Under the pieces are notes generated by a model. The model made no database searches, was not told the origin of the DNA, and was given only the letters and a program-made list of their open reading frames with translations. From contig CACBIY010000006.1 in assembly GCA_902539445.1 (NCBI GenBank), positions 1-60,691 on the forward strand: DNA of 60,691 bases. The letters run 5' to 3'. Position 1 is the first letter of the stretch. Every line of letters starts with the position of its first letter. Of this stretch, positions 15,860-23,637 are shown in pieces. Position numbers and translations under genes: made by a program. The DNA comes from an uncultured Pelagibacteraceae bacterium. GTDB lineage: Bacteria; Pseudomonadota; Alphaproteobacteria; Pelagibacterales; Pelagibacteraceae.

Positions 15860-18543
15860 CCAGTATTTTTCATTGCAGCAGAAATACCTGCGATAGAGGT
15901 CAGCAAAGCGTCTTCTAAATATTTTCTATTTTTTTTATCTTTTTTCTTTTTTAATTTGTAAATAACTATTGGCTGAATAATATTTAAAACCTCAGAGTAA
16001 ATATTTCTTGCTAGTACCTTAGATCTAAATTCTTTTCTTATCTTCAAAATTTCTTTAGGAGTAATTTTTTTATTTAATTCCTTTATTGTAGCAAATTGAA
16101 ATCTTAGTTTTTGTCCAACTCTTTGAAGTTTTTTGTCAGCGAGAAACTCCTCATAAATTTTTGAAATTTCTGGATCAGCTTTAGAAATTACCATATCAAG
16201 CATATCAAGCATTGAATTAAAAAAAGGCCAATTTTTTTCCATATCATATAAAGTTTTTCTAAACTGTTTGATATAAGAGTATCTTAATGCTTCTGCACTT
16301 CCTAACCAGGCTGGAAGCATTAATCTGATCTGTGTCCATGCAAACACCCACGGTATTGCTCTTAAACTTTTTATATTATCAACATTTTTTCTTTTTGATG
16401 GTCTTGAACCAATAGATAATTTGCCAAGTGCTTTATGAGGAGTGACAGTCCTAAAATACTCAATAAAATCTGAACTTTGATTTATATTTTTTCTGTATGA
16501 GTTTTTAGAAATGTCAGACATTTTTTCGATTAAGTCTCTCCAATTTTTTTTAGGAATTGGTGGAGGATTTAATGTGGCCTCTGTAACAGCACCAATGTAA
16601 CTACATAAATTATAATTAGCTAAAGGTTCATAGCCATACTTTTGTTGAATTACTTCACCTTGATCAGTAATCCTTATATTGCCATTAACTGAATTAGGAG
16701 GTTGTGACCTTAAAGTAGCCTGTATCGGACCTCCTCCTCTACCAGCTGATCCACCTCTACCATGAAAAAAAGTTACTTTAATCTTAAATTTTTTTGCTAA
16801 TTTTATTATTTCTTCTTGTGCTTTATATTGATGCCAACTAGCACATATTTTTCCAGCATCTTTACTTGAGTCGGAATATCCAATCATTACCTCCTGTTCA
16901 TGATTGATCAGTTTTCTATACCATTTTTGTGAGAACAAGGTTTCCATTATAGATTTTGCATTAATAAGATCATCTAAAGTTTCAAATAAAGGAACTACTC
17001 TTAATTTATTTTTAATATTTGCCTCTTTTTGTAAAAAGGACACAGATAAAATATCAGAAGCAGAGGTGGTCATTGATATTACATATGCACCTAAACACTC
17101 TGGTGGCTCTTTAGATAAAGTGCTAAAAGTTGTCCATACTTCCTTATTCTCTTTATTCTTAAATTGGAAATTTCCAATTTTATTAGATTTAAAAGTTATA
17201 AATTTCTTTAAAAATTTTATTTTTTCTTTCTCAGTAAAATTTGAATAATTTTTTTTAAACTTCGTCTTAACAAACTCAGATATCAATTGTTTATGTCTTG
17301 CAGACTCTTGTCTGATATCTAATCTTGCTAAATTAATCCCAAAACATTTTGCTCGCCTCATTAAGTCTAACAATTCACCACTAGCAATATTCTCATTTTG
17401 ATTTTGCTCTAAAGACTCTCTTACAACTCTTAAAGGTTTAAGAATTTCCTCTCGAGAACTTAATAATTTTTTTTGATCTAACGGCTTATTATGCACCAGA
17501 TGTTGTTCAATAGATCTATGGGTAATTCTCATTTTGTCTCTCAACGGTCTTAAAAAAACTCTATAAGGCTCGAATGATTGACCAACTTTACTTAAGATTT
17601 TTTTTGAAGCCTTTTCCATAGAATAGGATCTTATTATTTTTGTGAGAGCTTTTTCATATAATTTAGCTGCTTCCCATCTAGAAAGTAGAATTACTTTTCT
17701 TGTGACTTCTGAAGTAACATTGGGATTACCATCTCTGTCACCACCCATCCATGAACCAAATACAATAGGATTAAAATTTTTTGGTAAATTTTTACCCATA
17801 TTTTTTACAAATATAGAGTTTAATTTTCTATAAACTTTTGGAACAGTATCCCATAGACTATCTTCAATAATGGCTAATCCCCATCTAGCCTCATCAAATG
17901 GCGATGGTTTAAATCTTTTAAGATCATCCGTATTCCAAATAATTGTCAACTCATCATAAAGATTTTTATCGAGAACTTTTAATTTTGAGGGAAAATTTTT
18001 AAACAATTCTCGCTCTTCAAGTATCTCTATAATCTTGTGATATTTTTGAATTAAAGTTCTTCTTTTTACTTCTGTTGGATGAGCTGTTAAAACAATACCT
18101 ATATTAAGATTTTTAGCTAAATCATAGATCTTATTGTCTGAAATATTTTTTTTTCTAAACAAGTCCTCAAAAATTTCCTCAATAAATAAATTCTTTTTAT
18201 TTAATTTTTTCTTATTATTTTCATTTTCATTAATACTTCTAGAGGCGTCAACTAGCTCAGCTAAATTCATAAAATTCATAAAATGTGAAAATGCTCGAGT
18301 TAATTTGAAAGTATTTTTAGGATCAAGTTTTTTGATTGCGTTAATTACATCACTATTTAGTTTTTTTGAGTTAGGATTGGCTTTATTAGCTTTTGATAAT
18401 TTTCTAACTTTTTCAACTAAATTAAAAAACTTCTGTCCCTCTTGTCCCCTTATTACCTGCCCTAATATGTTTCCTAAATACCTGACATCCTCTCTTAAAA
18501 GTTTTGTAGGAATTCTTTCATAGTAAAGATCTTTTTTTTTCAT
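15856..18543 (-). CDS. ppc: Phosphoenolpyruvate carboxylase
   Basis: Carboxylates PEP to oxaloacetate, replenishing the TCA cycle. The 895-residue protein has VLTAHPTEV with catalytic His155, the GSWMGGDRDGNP block, GYSDSSKDAG, and the FHGRGGSAGRGGGP loop. It ends in the conserved -NTG (here KNTG) that reaches the active site. It sits in a run of four overlapping minus-strand genes (GT-C, GT2, ppc, PL5-like), joined by ATGA overlaps on both sides. That is an odd setting for a central metabolic enzyme. ppdK, also in the window, acts on the same PEP pool. Confidence 0.97.
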   Translation of the reverse strand: MKKKDLYYERIPTKLLREDVRYLGNILGQVIRGQEGQKFFNLVEKVRKLSKANKANPNSKKLNSDVINAIKKLDPKNTFKLTRAFSHFMNFMNLAELVDASRSINENENNKKKLNKKNLFIEEIFEDLFRKKNISDNKIYDLAKNLNIGIVLTAHPTEVKRRTLIQKYHKIIEILEERELFKNFPSKLKVLDKNLYDELTIIWNTDDLKRFKPSPFDEARWGLAIIEDSLWDTVPKVYRKLNSIFVKNMGKNLPKNFNPIVFGSWMGGDRDGNPNVTSEVTRKVILLSRWEAAKLYEKALTKIIRSYSMEKASKKILSKVGQSFEPYRVFLRPLRDKMRITHRSIEQHLVHNKPLDQKKLLSSREEILKPLRVVRESLEQNQNENIASGELLDLMRRAKCFGINLARLDIRQESARHKQLISEFVKTKFKKNYSNFTEKEKIKFLKKFITFKSNKIGNFQFKNKENKEVWTTFSTLSKEPPECLGAYVISMTTSASDILSVSFLQKEANIKNKLRVVPLFETLDDLINAKSIMETLFSQKWYRKLINHEQEVMIGYSDSSKDAGKICASWHQYKAQEEIIKLAKKFKIKVTFFHGRGGSAGRGGGPIQATLRSQPPNSVNGNIRITDQGEVIQQKYGYEPLANYNLCSYIGAVTEATLNPPPIPKKNWRDLIEKMSDISKNSYRKNINQSSDFIEYFRTVTPHKALGKLSIGSRPSKRKNVDNIKSLRAIPWVFAWTQIRLMLPAWLGSAEALRYSYIKQFRKTLYDMEKNWPFFNSMLDMLDMVISKADPEISKIYEEFLADKKLQRVGQKLRFQFATIKELNKKITPKEILKIRKEFRSKVLARNIYSEVLNIIQPIVIYKLKKKKDKKNRKYLEDALLTSIAGISAAMKNTG

Positions 18544-19409
18544 TTAATATTCTCAATATCATTTATTTGGCTTAAACAATTTTTAAATTCTTTCATATTT
18601 TCTCTTAATGCTAAATTTGAGATTGAATAAACAGCTACTAATAAAAAAATGAGAGGTATTGCAGTGATTATTGATGCGTTACTTTTAATCATTAAAATAT
18701 AAATTATTATAAATAATGCAGATCGAATTAAAAAAGTTTTTCTAAACACACTAATAATTGAAAGTGAGTGTTTAACTAGATTGATAAAACTCATTTTTGA
18801 TGGTCCAAAATATCGATTACCTCTAATAGAGGGAATAGAAATTAAGTCATTTTCAATTTTTTTTAATGAACCCGAAAAACTATTCCATGTCGCTTTTTCA
18901 TTAATCATTTTTTCAACGATTGATCTTGGCAAACAAGTATAATTTCCAAACTTTATTGATTTGCTTGTGAATACTAGTGTAAGAAATTTATGTAATTGAT
19001 AGCAAATCTTAAAAATCATCTTTTCAGATCGTTTAATTCTTTCTCCTACAATAGGTTGATTTTGTGATTTTTTTATTTGATCTAAAAAAAATTCAATTTC
19101 CTCAGGTCTATCCTCACCGTCCCCATCCATAGGAATAACATAGTCAAAATTATCTTTTTCAAAAATATACTTTAACCCAGTGGCAATACATCTTGCATGT
19201 CCTTGATTTTTTTTCATATTAAATATCTTTACAGAATTTATATTTTCTAGATTTTTTTCAAAATCAGGACGATCATGATTTGAAAAATCGTTAAATATGT
19301 AAACTGAAATTTCAAATTCTTTATTTAATGACAGGTTATTAATTTCATCGACTAGTTTATATACCGATTGCCAGTCATTATACACCGGGGTCAAAATTAT
19401 TATTTTCAT
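18540..19409 (-). CDS. GT2 family polyprenyl-phosphate glycosyltransferase (DPM1/ArnC-like)
   Basis: The start is set at the ATG at 19409 (KIIILTPVYND follows), since the longer frame would run into the GT-C gene. About 289 residues: an N-terminal GT-A domain with TPVYND, a nucleotide-binding FNDFS, and MDGDGEDRPEE as the metal-binding DxD region. Two hydrophobic C-terminal segments (about residues 222-268) fit the topology of polyprenyl-phosphate sugar synthases such as GtrB and ArnC. It likely charges undecaprenyl phosphate with a sugar that the adjacent GT-C enzyme then transfers. The sugar is unknown. It overlaps ppc by 4 bases. Confidence 0.75.
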   Translation of the reverse strand: MKIIILTPVYNDWQSVYKLVDEINNLSLNKEFEISVYIFNDFSNHDRPDFEKNLENINSVKIFNMKKNQGHARCIATGLKYIFEKDNFDYVIPMDGDGEDRPEEIEFFLDQIKKSQNQPIVGERIKRSEKMIFKICYQLHKFLTLVFTSKSIKFGNYTCLPRSIVEKMINEKATWNSFSGSLKKIENDLISIPSIRGNRYFGPSKMSFINLVKHSLSIISVFRKTFLIRSALFIIIYILMIKSNASIITAIPLIFLLVAVYSISNLALRENMKEFKNCLSQINDIENIK

Positions 19410-19423
19410 AATATAATCAAATT

Positions 19424-20743
19424 TTAGTATCTTCCCAAACAAACATCTTCAACACAAATAAATTGTGATGCATTTTTTAATATCTCACTATTTGTAGATC
19501 CCTCCCAAACAGGTCGTGATTTTAAATGATATGATAAGTTTCCAGCTTTCCATTCGTCTCCAGTGACGAATTGAATTTCTCCATTAAAATCATTACTCCA
19601 AATTAATTGCACTTTAGATGCAATCTCTTTTCCAGGATAGTCGGTTCTTTTATCTGTTTGGGAAATTGAAACGTAAGAATAAATAATTGGTGATAAAAAA
19701 AATAGAAACAAAAATCCATATAAAAAAGAATTTATTTTTTTAACATTTATTTGCGATTTCAAAATGTAGATAAATAGAACCCCAAAATATAAATAAAAGG
19801 GTGTCATCCACATCGTTCTGATTTTAAAACCCATAATCGCAGAAGTAATAAAAATTAGGAAGATGGGTAGTAAGTTTATGACTAATAAAAATAGTAATTT
19901 TTTATCTTTAAAATTAAACTTAAATTGAATTTTTTTTACCAATAACCAAATTAAAAAGAAAAATGGAAGAAGTGTTCCTATTTGTTTAAATAAAAATAAT
20001 ATTGGCTGCTCAAAATGATTTATTAAACTTGGTTCTAAGCCAGTTCTTTTTAAGCCATAAAAAATTGTAATAAAATCATTACCGTATAACCATATAAAAT
20101 GGGGAATTAATAAAATCACAAAAACTTCTAAAGTAATAAAATATTTGAAATCAAATTTTCTATCTTTTTTAATTAATATTACATACATAAAAAGTAGAAA
20201 GATTGATGCTAATAGATATACAAATAAGTACTTTGAGAGAAATCCTATTGCACTAAATAAACCAATTAAAAAACAATCTGATAATTTTATCTCTTTTGAA
20301 GAGTAAATTTTCCATGAAAAATAAACCACTAAAGACCAAAATGGAAGCTGGCATACATTTACATTAAACTCAGGTGTCGTAAAATTATAGAAATAAATTG
20401 CCTCTAAAATTAAAACGGAAAAAAGACTTAATAGTTTGCTTGATAAAATCTCATCAGCGACTTTAAAAACAAAATAAAAAGAAATCACCACAAATAATGA
20501 GCTTAAGAAATAATATGCCCAATCCTGTGCACCAAATATCTGAAAAAAAATTTCTGGAAAAAATGCACTTCCAGGTGGATGTTTATTAAAACCCCAGTCT
20601 AAATTGCTGCCCCACGCTAATGCTTCGATGACATCTAGGGGTAGATTTTTATTGGTTATTGTAGGAACAACCGTCCAAATTAATAAATGTGATAAAACAA
20701 AAATAAAAAATATATTATTTATATTTCTATTTAAACTGATCAT
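19424..20743 (-). CDS. GT-C membrane glycosyltransferase (ArnT/PMT-like)
   Basis: 439 residues with about ten hydrophobic helices and a first periplasmic loop containing LDVIEALAWGSNLDWGFNKHPPGSAFF. Its Asp/Glu and HPPG features are those of dolichyl-phosphate-mannose-type and ArnT-type transferases (GT39/GT83, PMT_2 fold). These use a polyprenyl-phosphate sugar as donor on the outer face of the inner membrane. The next gene encodes the matching donor synthase, 14 bases downstream. The acceptor (lipid A, other lipid or protein) cannot be told. Confidence 0.8.
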   Translation of the reverse strand: MISLNRNINNIFFIFVLSHLLIWTVVPTITNKNLPLDVIEALAWGSNLDWGFNKHPPGSAFFPEIFFQIFGAQDWAYYFLSSLFVVISFYFVFKVADEILSSKLLSLFSVLILEAIYFYNFTTPEFNVNVCQLPFWSLVVYFSWKIYSSKEIKLSDCFLIGLFSAIGFLSKYLFVYLLASIFLLFMYVILIKKDRKFDFKYFITLEVFVILLIPHFIWLYGNDFITIFYGLKRTGLEPSLINHFEQPILFLFKQIGTLLPFFFLIWLLVKKIQFKFNFKDKKLLFLLVINLLPIFLIFITSAIMGFKIRTMWMTPFYLYFGVLFIYILKSQINVKKINSFLYGFLFLFFLSPIIYSYVSISQTDKRTDYPGKEIASKVQLIWSNDFNGEIQFVTGDEWKAGNLSYHLKSRPVWEGSTNSEILKNASQFICVEDVCLGRY

Positions 20744-20772
20744 TACTTAATAATTACAATAATTAACGTTGC

Positions 20773-20800
20773 TTGACACCCATATTTTGCTGAATATACT
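20773..20800 (+). promoter_or_regulatory. Sigma-70 promoter of dksA
   Basis: A perfect TTGACA (20773-20778) and TATACT (20795-20800) stand 16 bases apart, the best consensus promoter seen in the window. Transcription would begin near 20806. This excludes the upstream in-frame TTG at 20769 and supports the ATG at 20823 as the dksA start. Confidence 0.75.
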
Positions 20801-20822
20801 CCCTCGAACTCAATTAGAAAAT

Positions 20823-21377
20823 ATGGCTAAATCCAGCAAAGTTAAAAAAAAAGTTGTAAAAGCAAAGAATAAAACTGCCAGTAAAAATAAAGTTAAGACA
20901 GCTGCTAAAAAGTCAGCAGTAAAAACTACAGTAGCTAAAATTAAAGAGACAATTAAAGGTCCAATTAAAATTTCCAAAACTTATATTCCAAAGGATACTG
21001 AAAAATATATGTGCGAGAAACACAAAGTATTTTTTAGAATGAAGCTTCAAGAGTGGAGAAAAGATTTAGTAAGAGCAAACAATGAAGCTCTTTATAATGG
21101 AAGTTTAGATGATAATAGCATTTCAGCAGATATTGTAGATCAGGCGAGCTCCTACACTGATAAAAATGTTGAGATGAAAGCTATTAATAGGCAAATTAAA
21201 CTCATTTCAGAAATAGATAAAGCACTAGCAAGAATTAGAGAAGATACTTATGGATACTGTCTTGATACAGCAGAACCGATTGGGCTAAAAAGACTCATGG
21301 CGAGACCTGTCGCTAAGTATACTATTGCTGCACAGGAAAAACATGAAAAGGATGAAAAGGTTCACGCTGATGACTAA
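20823..21377 (+). CDS. dksA: DksA-family RNA polymerase regulator with degenerate zinc site
   Basis: 184 residues from the ATG at 20823. Residues 1-55 are a Lys/Ala/Thr-rich extension absent from E. coli DksA. The coiled coil follows, with tip motif DIVDQA (Asp103, Asp106, Ala108) aligned to the E. coli residues needed to act in the polymerase secondary channel. At the zinc finger only Cys146 remains; the other three positions are Thr149, Thr167 and Ala170. A single-cysteine DksA is known from other alphaproteobacteria. The protein would work with ppGpp to adjust promoter output. Its 3' end overlaps a small membrane ORF. Confidence 0.92.
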   Translation: MAKSSKVKKKVVKAKNKTASKNKVKTAAKKSAVKTTVAKIKETIKGPIKISKTYIPKDTEKYMCEKHKVFFRMKLQEWRKDLVRANNEALYNGSLDDNSISADIVDQASSYTDKNVEMKAINRQIKLISEIDKALARIREDTYGYCLDTAEPIGLKRLMARPVAKYTIAAQEKHEKDEKVHADD

Positions 21378-21495
21378 AAAAAAGAAAAAAACTAAAAAAG
21401 TTCATAATCCCGTAACTTATTATTTTACTAAAAAGTATATATATTATTATTATGGTTTGTTTTGGATAGTTTTGTTATTTATTGTTTTTAGTTAA
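21370..21495 (+). CDS. Small lysine-rich single-pass membrane protein, 41 residues
   Basis: An open frame starting ATG at 21370, 8 bases inside the end of dksA, preceded by AAAAGG at 21355-21360 (9-base spacing). The first ten residues are MTKKKKKTKK. A polar patch follows, then a Tyr-rich stretch and a hydrophobic helix GLFWIVLLFIVFS at the C-terminus. It reads as an N-in single transmembrane micro-protein. The overlaps with dksA and with the next small frame (TAATG) argue for translation. I do not recognise a family. Confidence 0.55.
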   Translation: MTKKKKKTKKVHNPVTYYFTKKYIYYYYGLFWIVLLFIVFS

Positions 21496-21599
21496 TGGAT
21501 ACGAAAATACTTTTGATAATTATCATTGTCCTCGCTATAGAGGTTTCGGGTCATGGAATTTTTGCTTCATTGTTTAGATTACTAAGTTCAATGAGCTAA
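21495..21599 (+). CDS. Small hydrophobic protein, 34 residues
   Basis: Starts at the ATG whose A is the last base of the preceding stop (TAATG), so it would depend on coupled translation. The sequence begins MDTKILLIIIIVLAIEVSGH and continues with a short amphipathic tail; residues 4-16 are a membrane-spanning stretch. Its TAA shares bases with the TAG of the convergent GST gene in a four-base CTAA overlap. That is the same geometry as other convergent real genes here (38610, 40349, 47848). No family is recognised. Confidence 0.45.
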   Translation: MDTKILLIIIIVLAIEVSGHGIFASLFRLLSSMS

Positions 21600-22225
21600 T
21601 ATGGTTTAGGTGGTACCTCATTTTCATCTATAAAAGCAAATCCCTTTTTAACACCATCTCTTTTTGAAATTTCGTCATACCATCTGGTAAGATTTTTATA
21701 ATTTTTAAGACCAATATCATGCCACTCATGTCTTGCTATCCATGGAAATGTTCCAATATCTGCAATAGTGTAATTGTTACCTGATAAATATTTTGATTTG
21801 GACAATCTCTCGTCCAATTCTTTGTATATTCGTTTAGAAATTTTAAAATACCTTTCCTCACCAAATTTACTTTTTCCAGGATTATAATGATGGAATTGAT
21901 GGTGTTGGCCTAACATTGGGCCAACATAACCCATTTGAGCCATAAGCCATTGGTTTATTTCTAATCTTTCTTCAGAATTATAAAATTTTCCACTTAACTC
22001 AGCTAAATAAATCAAGATTGCTCCAGACTCAAAGACCGTTTTTTTATTTTTATGATCAATAATTACTGGAATTTTACTTAATGGACTTATTTTTTTGAAC
22101 TCATCTTTAAATTGTTCACCGTTATTAATATCAACTTTGATTACTTTGTAATCAAATCCAATTTCCTCAAGCATAATACTAATTTTTTTGCCATTAGGTG
22201 TATTAGCTGAGTAAAGATCTATCAC
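21596..22225 (-). CDS. Glutathione S-transferase, YfcG/nu-class-like
   Basis: 209 residues. The N-terminal thioredoxin-like domain begins MIDLYSANTPNGKKISIMLE, the Thr-Pro-Asn start of the YfcG/Ure2p-like class that has disulfide-bond reductase activity. SPLSKIPVI supplies the cis-proline, and ESGAILIYLAE is the Glu-Ser glutathione-binding motif. The C-terminal helical domain includes NYTIADIGTFPWIARH. It is the last gene of the proteorhodopsin-ferredoxin-reductase group and overlaps the reductase by 4 bases, hinting at thiol redox handling. Substrate unknown. Confidence 0.9.
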   Translation of the reverse strand: MIDLYSANTPNGKKISIMLEEIGFDYKVIKVDINNGEQFKDEFKKISPLSKIPVIIDHKNKKTVFESGAILIYLAELSGKFYNSEERLEINQWLMAQMGYVGPMLGQHHQFHHYNPGKSKFGEERYFKISKRIYKELDERLSKSKYLSGNNYTIADIGTFPWIARHEWHDIGLKNYKNLTRWYDEISKRDGVKKGFAFIDENEVPPKPY

Positions 22226-23238
22226 TCTTTTTTTCCGAGTCTTTTCAATAAGTTTGATGAGGTTGTAGTGAATTCAAATCGATATTTTTCATTTGGTCTT
22301 GCTAATTTAAAACATGCTCTTGCCGCTAAGGCCCCTTCATGAAAACCAGACAAAATTAGTTTTAATTTTCCAGGATAAGTACAAATATCACCCACTGCAT
22401 AAATCCCTTTTTGATTAGTTTCAAATTTTTCTGTATCAACTTCTATGGTTTTTTTATCTAAATTAAGCCCCCAATTAGCGATGGGCCCTAGTTGCATAAT
22501 TAAGCCAAAAAAACCCAAAGCATAATCGGCTTTTATATTCTTCACTTCATCGTTATCATTTTTAATATCTATACTTTCTAATTGACCATTGCCATGGACT
22601 GATGTCATTTGGTATTTTGTAAAAAGATTTATTTTACCCTCTTTTGCAAGTGCATGCATTTTATTAACAGTAGCTTGTGCTCCTCTAAATTCTTCTCTTC
22701 TATGTATCAAATTTACCTTAGAATTTTTTGATAATTCAACTGCCCAATCTAATGCACTGTCTCCACCACCAAAAATGGCTACTGTTTTTCCCTCAAAAAT
22801 TTTTTTATCTTTTACTGAATAAAATACAGATTTATTCTCAAATTTTTCACATTCTTTTGCAGAAAATTTTCTGGGCTCGAATGAACCAACTCCTCCTGCT
22901 ATAATTACGTTTGGAGTTGAGAATATTTTTCCATTATTTGTCTTTACAATCCAGTTAACATTATCTTTTTTTACTTCCTCTACTCTTTCACTTAAATGAA
23001 ATTTGATATCAAATGGTTTTAACTGATCAATTAAATTTTTTGTTAACTCTTCACCTGTGCATTCAGGTACAGCAGGAATATCATAAATTGGTTTATCTGG
23101 ATAAAGTTCAATACATTGGCCACCAACTTTATCAAGATTATCAACGATTTCACAATCTAGCCCTATTAATTTTATTTGGTGAGCAGTAAAAAGACCTGTA
23201 GGTCCAGCTCCAATTATTAATGCATCTGTTTTAATCAT
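22222..23238 (-). CDS. Ferredoxin-NADP+ reductase, thioredoxin-reductase-like (YumC type)
   Basis: 338 residues with two Rossmann domains. The FAD-binding motif GAGPTG (10-15) sits in ALIIGAGPTGLFTAH, with GGQCIELYPDKPIYDIPA after it. The NADPH-binding AIFGGGDSALDWA lies mid-protein, and GIYAVGDICTYPGKLKLI is near the end. The redox CxxC of true thioredoxin reductases is absent, which places it in the flavin FNR subclass. The gene just upstream encodes a 2Fe-2S ferredoxin, its natural partner, with no gap (23238/23239). Electron flow could run either way between NADPH and ferredoxin. Confidence 0.9.
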   Translation of the reverse strand: MIKTDALIIGAGPTGLFTAHQIKLIGLDCEIVDNLDKVGGQCIELYPDKPIYDIPAVPECTGEELTKNLIDQLKPFDIKFHLSERVEEVKKDNVNWIVKTNNGKIFSTPNVIIAGGVGSFEPRKFSAKECEKFENKSVFYSVKDKKIFEGKTVAIFGGGDSALDWAVELSKNSKVNLIHRREEFRGAQATVNKMHALAKEGKINLFTKYQMTSVHGNGQLESIDIKNDNDEVKNIKADYALGFFGLIMQLGPIANWGLNLDKKTIEVDTEKFETNQKGIYAVGDICTYPGKLKLILSGFHEGALAARACFKLARPNEKYRFEFTTTSSNLLKRLGKKE

Positions 23239-23559
23239 TTAACTTTGTTTTGATGGAATATTAACTACTAAACCATCCAATTCGTCTGAAACAATTAATT
23301 GACAACTTAGTCTACTATTTTTTTTTGGTTCAAATGCCATATCTAACATATCTTCTTCACCATCTTCTTTAGCTGATAACTTATCATACCAGTCATCTTG
23401 GACATAAACATGGCAAGTCGCACATGCCATTCCACCACCGCAGTCGGCATCTATACCAGGTATATTGTTTTGAATAGCGCCTTCCATAACAGTGAGACCA
23501 TTTTGAACCTCAATTTCATGAACTTTAGCATCAGATGTTATGTATGTGATTTTAGCCAT
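23239..23559 (-). CDS. 2Fe-2S ferredoxin, adrenodoxin type
   Basis: 106 residues with cluster ligands Cys40, Cys46, Cys49 and Cys86 in the C-X5-C-X2-C-X36-C spacing of vertebrate-type/adrenodoxin ferredoxins ([17 protein letters not shown], later RLSCQLIV). The acidic patch EDGEEDMLD (66-73) is a docking surface in the family. It transfers single electrons between the adjacent reductase and an unknown acceptor. It lies after the terminator that follows proteorhodopsin, so it is expressed by read-through or from a weak promoter. Confidence 0.95.
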   Translation of the reverse strand: MAKITYITSDAKVHEIEVQNGLTVMEGAIQNNIPGIDADCGGGMACATCHVYVQDDWYDKLSAKEDGEEDMLDMAFEPKKNSRLSCQLIVSDELDGLVVNIPSKQS

Positions 23560-23576
23560 TGAGTATATATAGACTT

Positions 23577-23617
23577 AAAAAAAAATAGGGCAAGTATGTA
23601 AAACATACTCGCCCTAT
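23577..23617 (-). terminator. Intrinsic terminator/attenuator after proteorhodopsin
   Basis: Arms 23587-23599 and 23603-23615 pair around a three-base loop. Two more A:T pairs extend the stem outward. In minus-strand RNA the one non-Watson-Crick position is a G-U wobble, giving an unbroken stem, whereas on the plus strand it is an A-C mismatch. Nine A on the plus strand (23577-23585) become nine U after the hairpin. Orientation is therefore clear. It lies between proteorhodopsin and ferredoxin and should make proteorhodopsin mRNA far more abundant than its downstream genes. Confidence 0.9.
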
Positions 23618-23637
23618 AAATTTACTTTAAATAGTAA

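Noticed and set aside
22222-23238. Thioredoxin reductase annotation
   Set aside because: Overall fold matches, but the redox-active CxxC is missing and the ferredoxin gene is adjacent; FNR is better supported.
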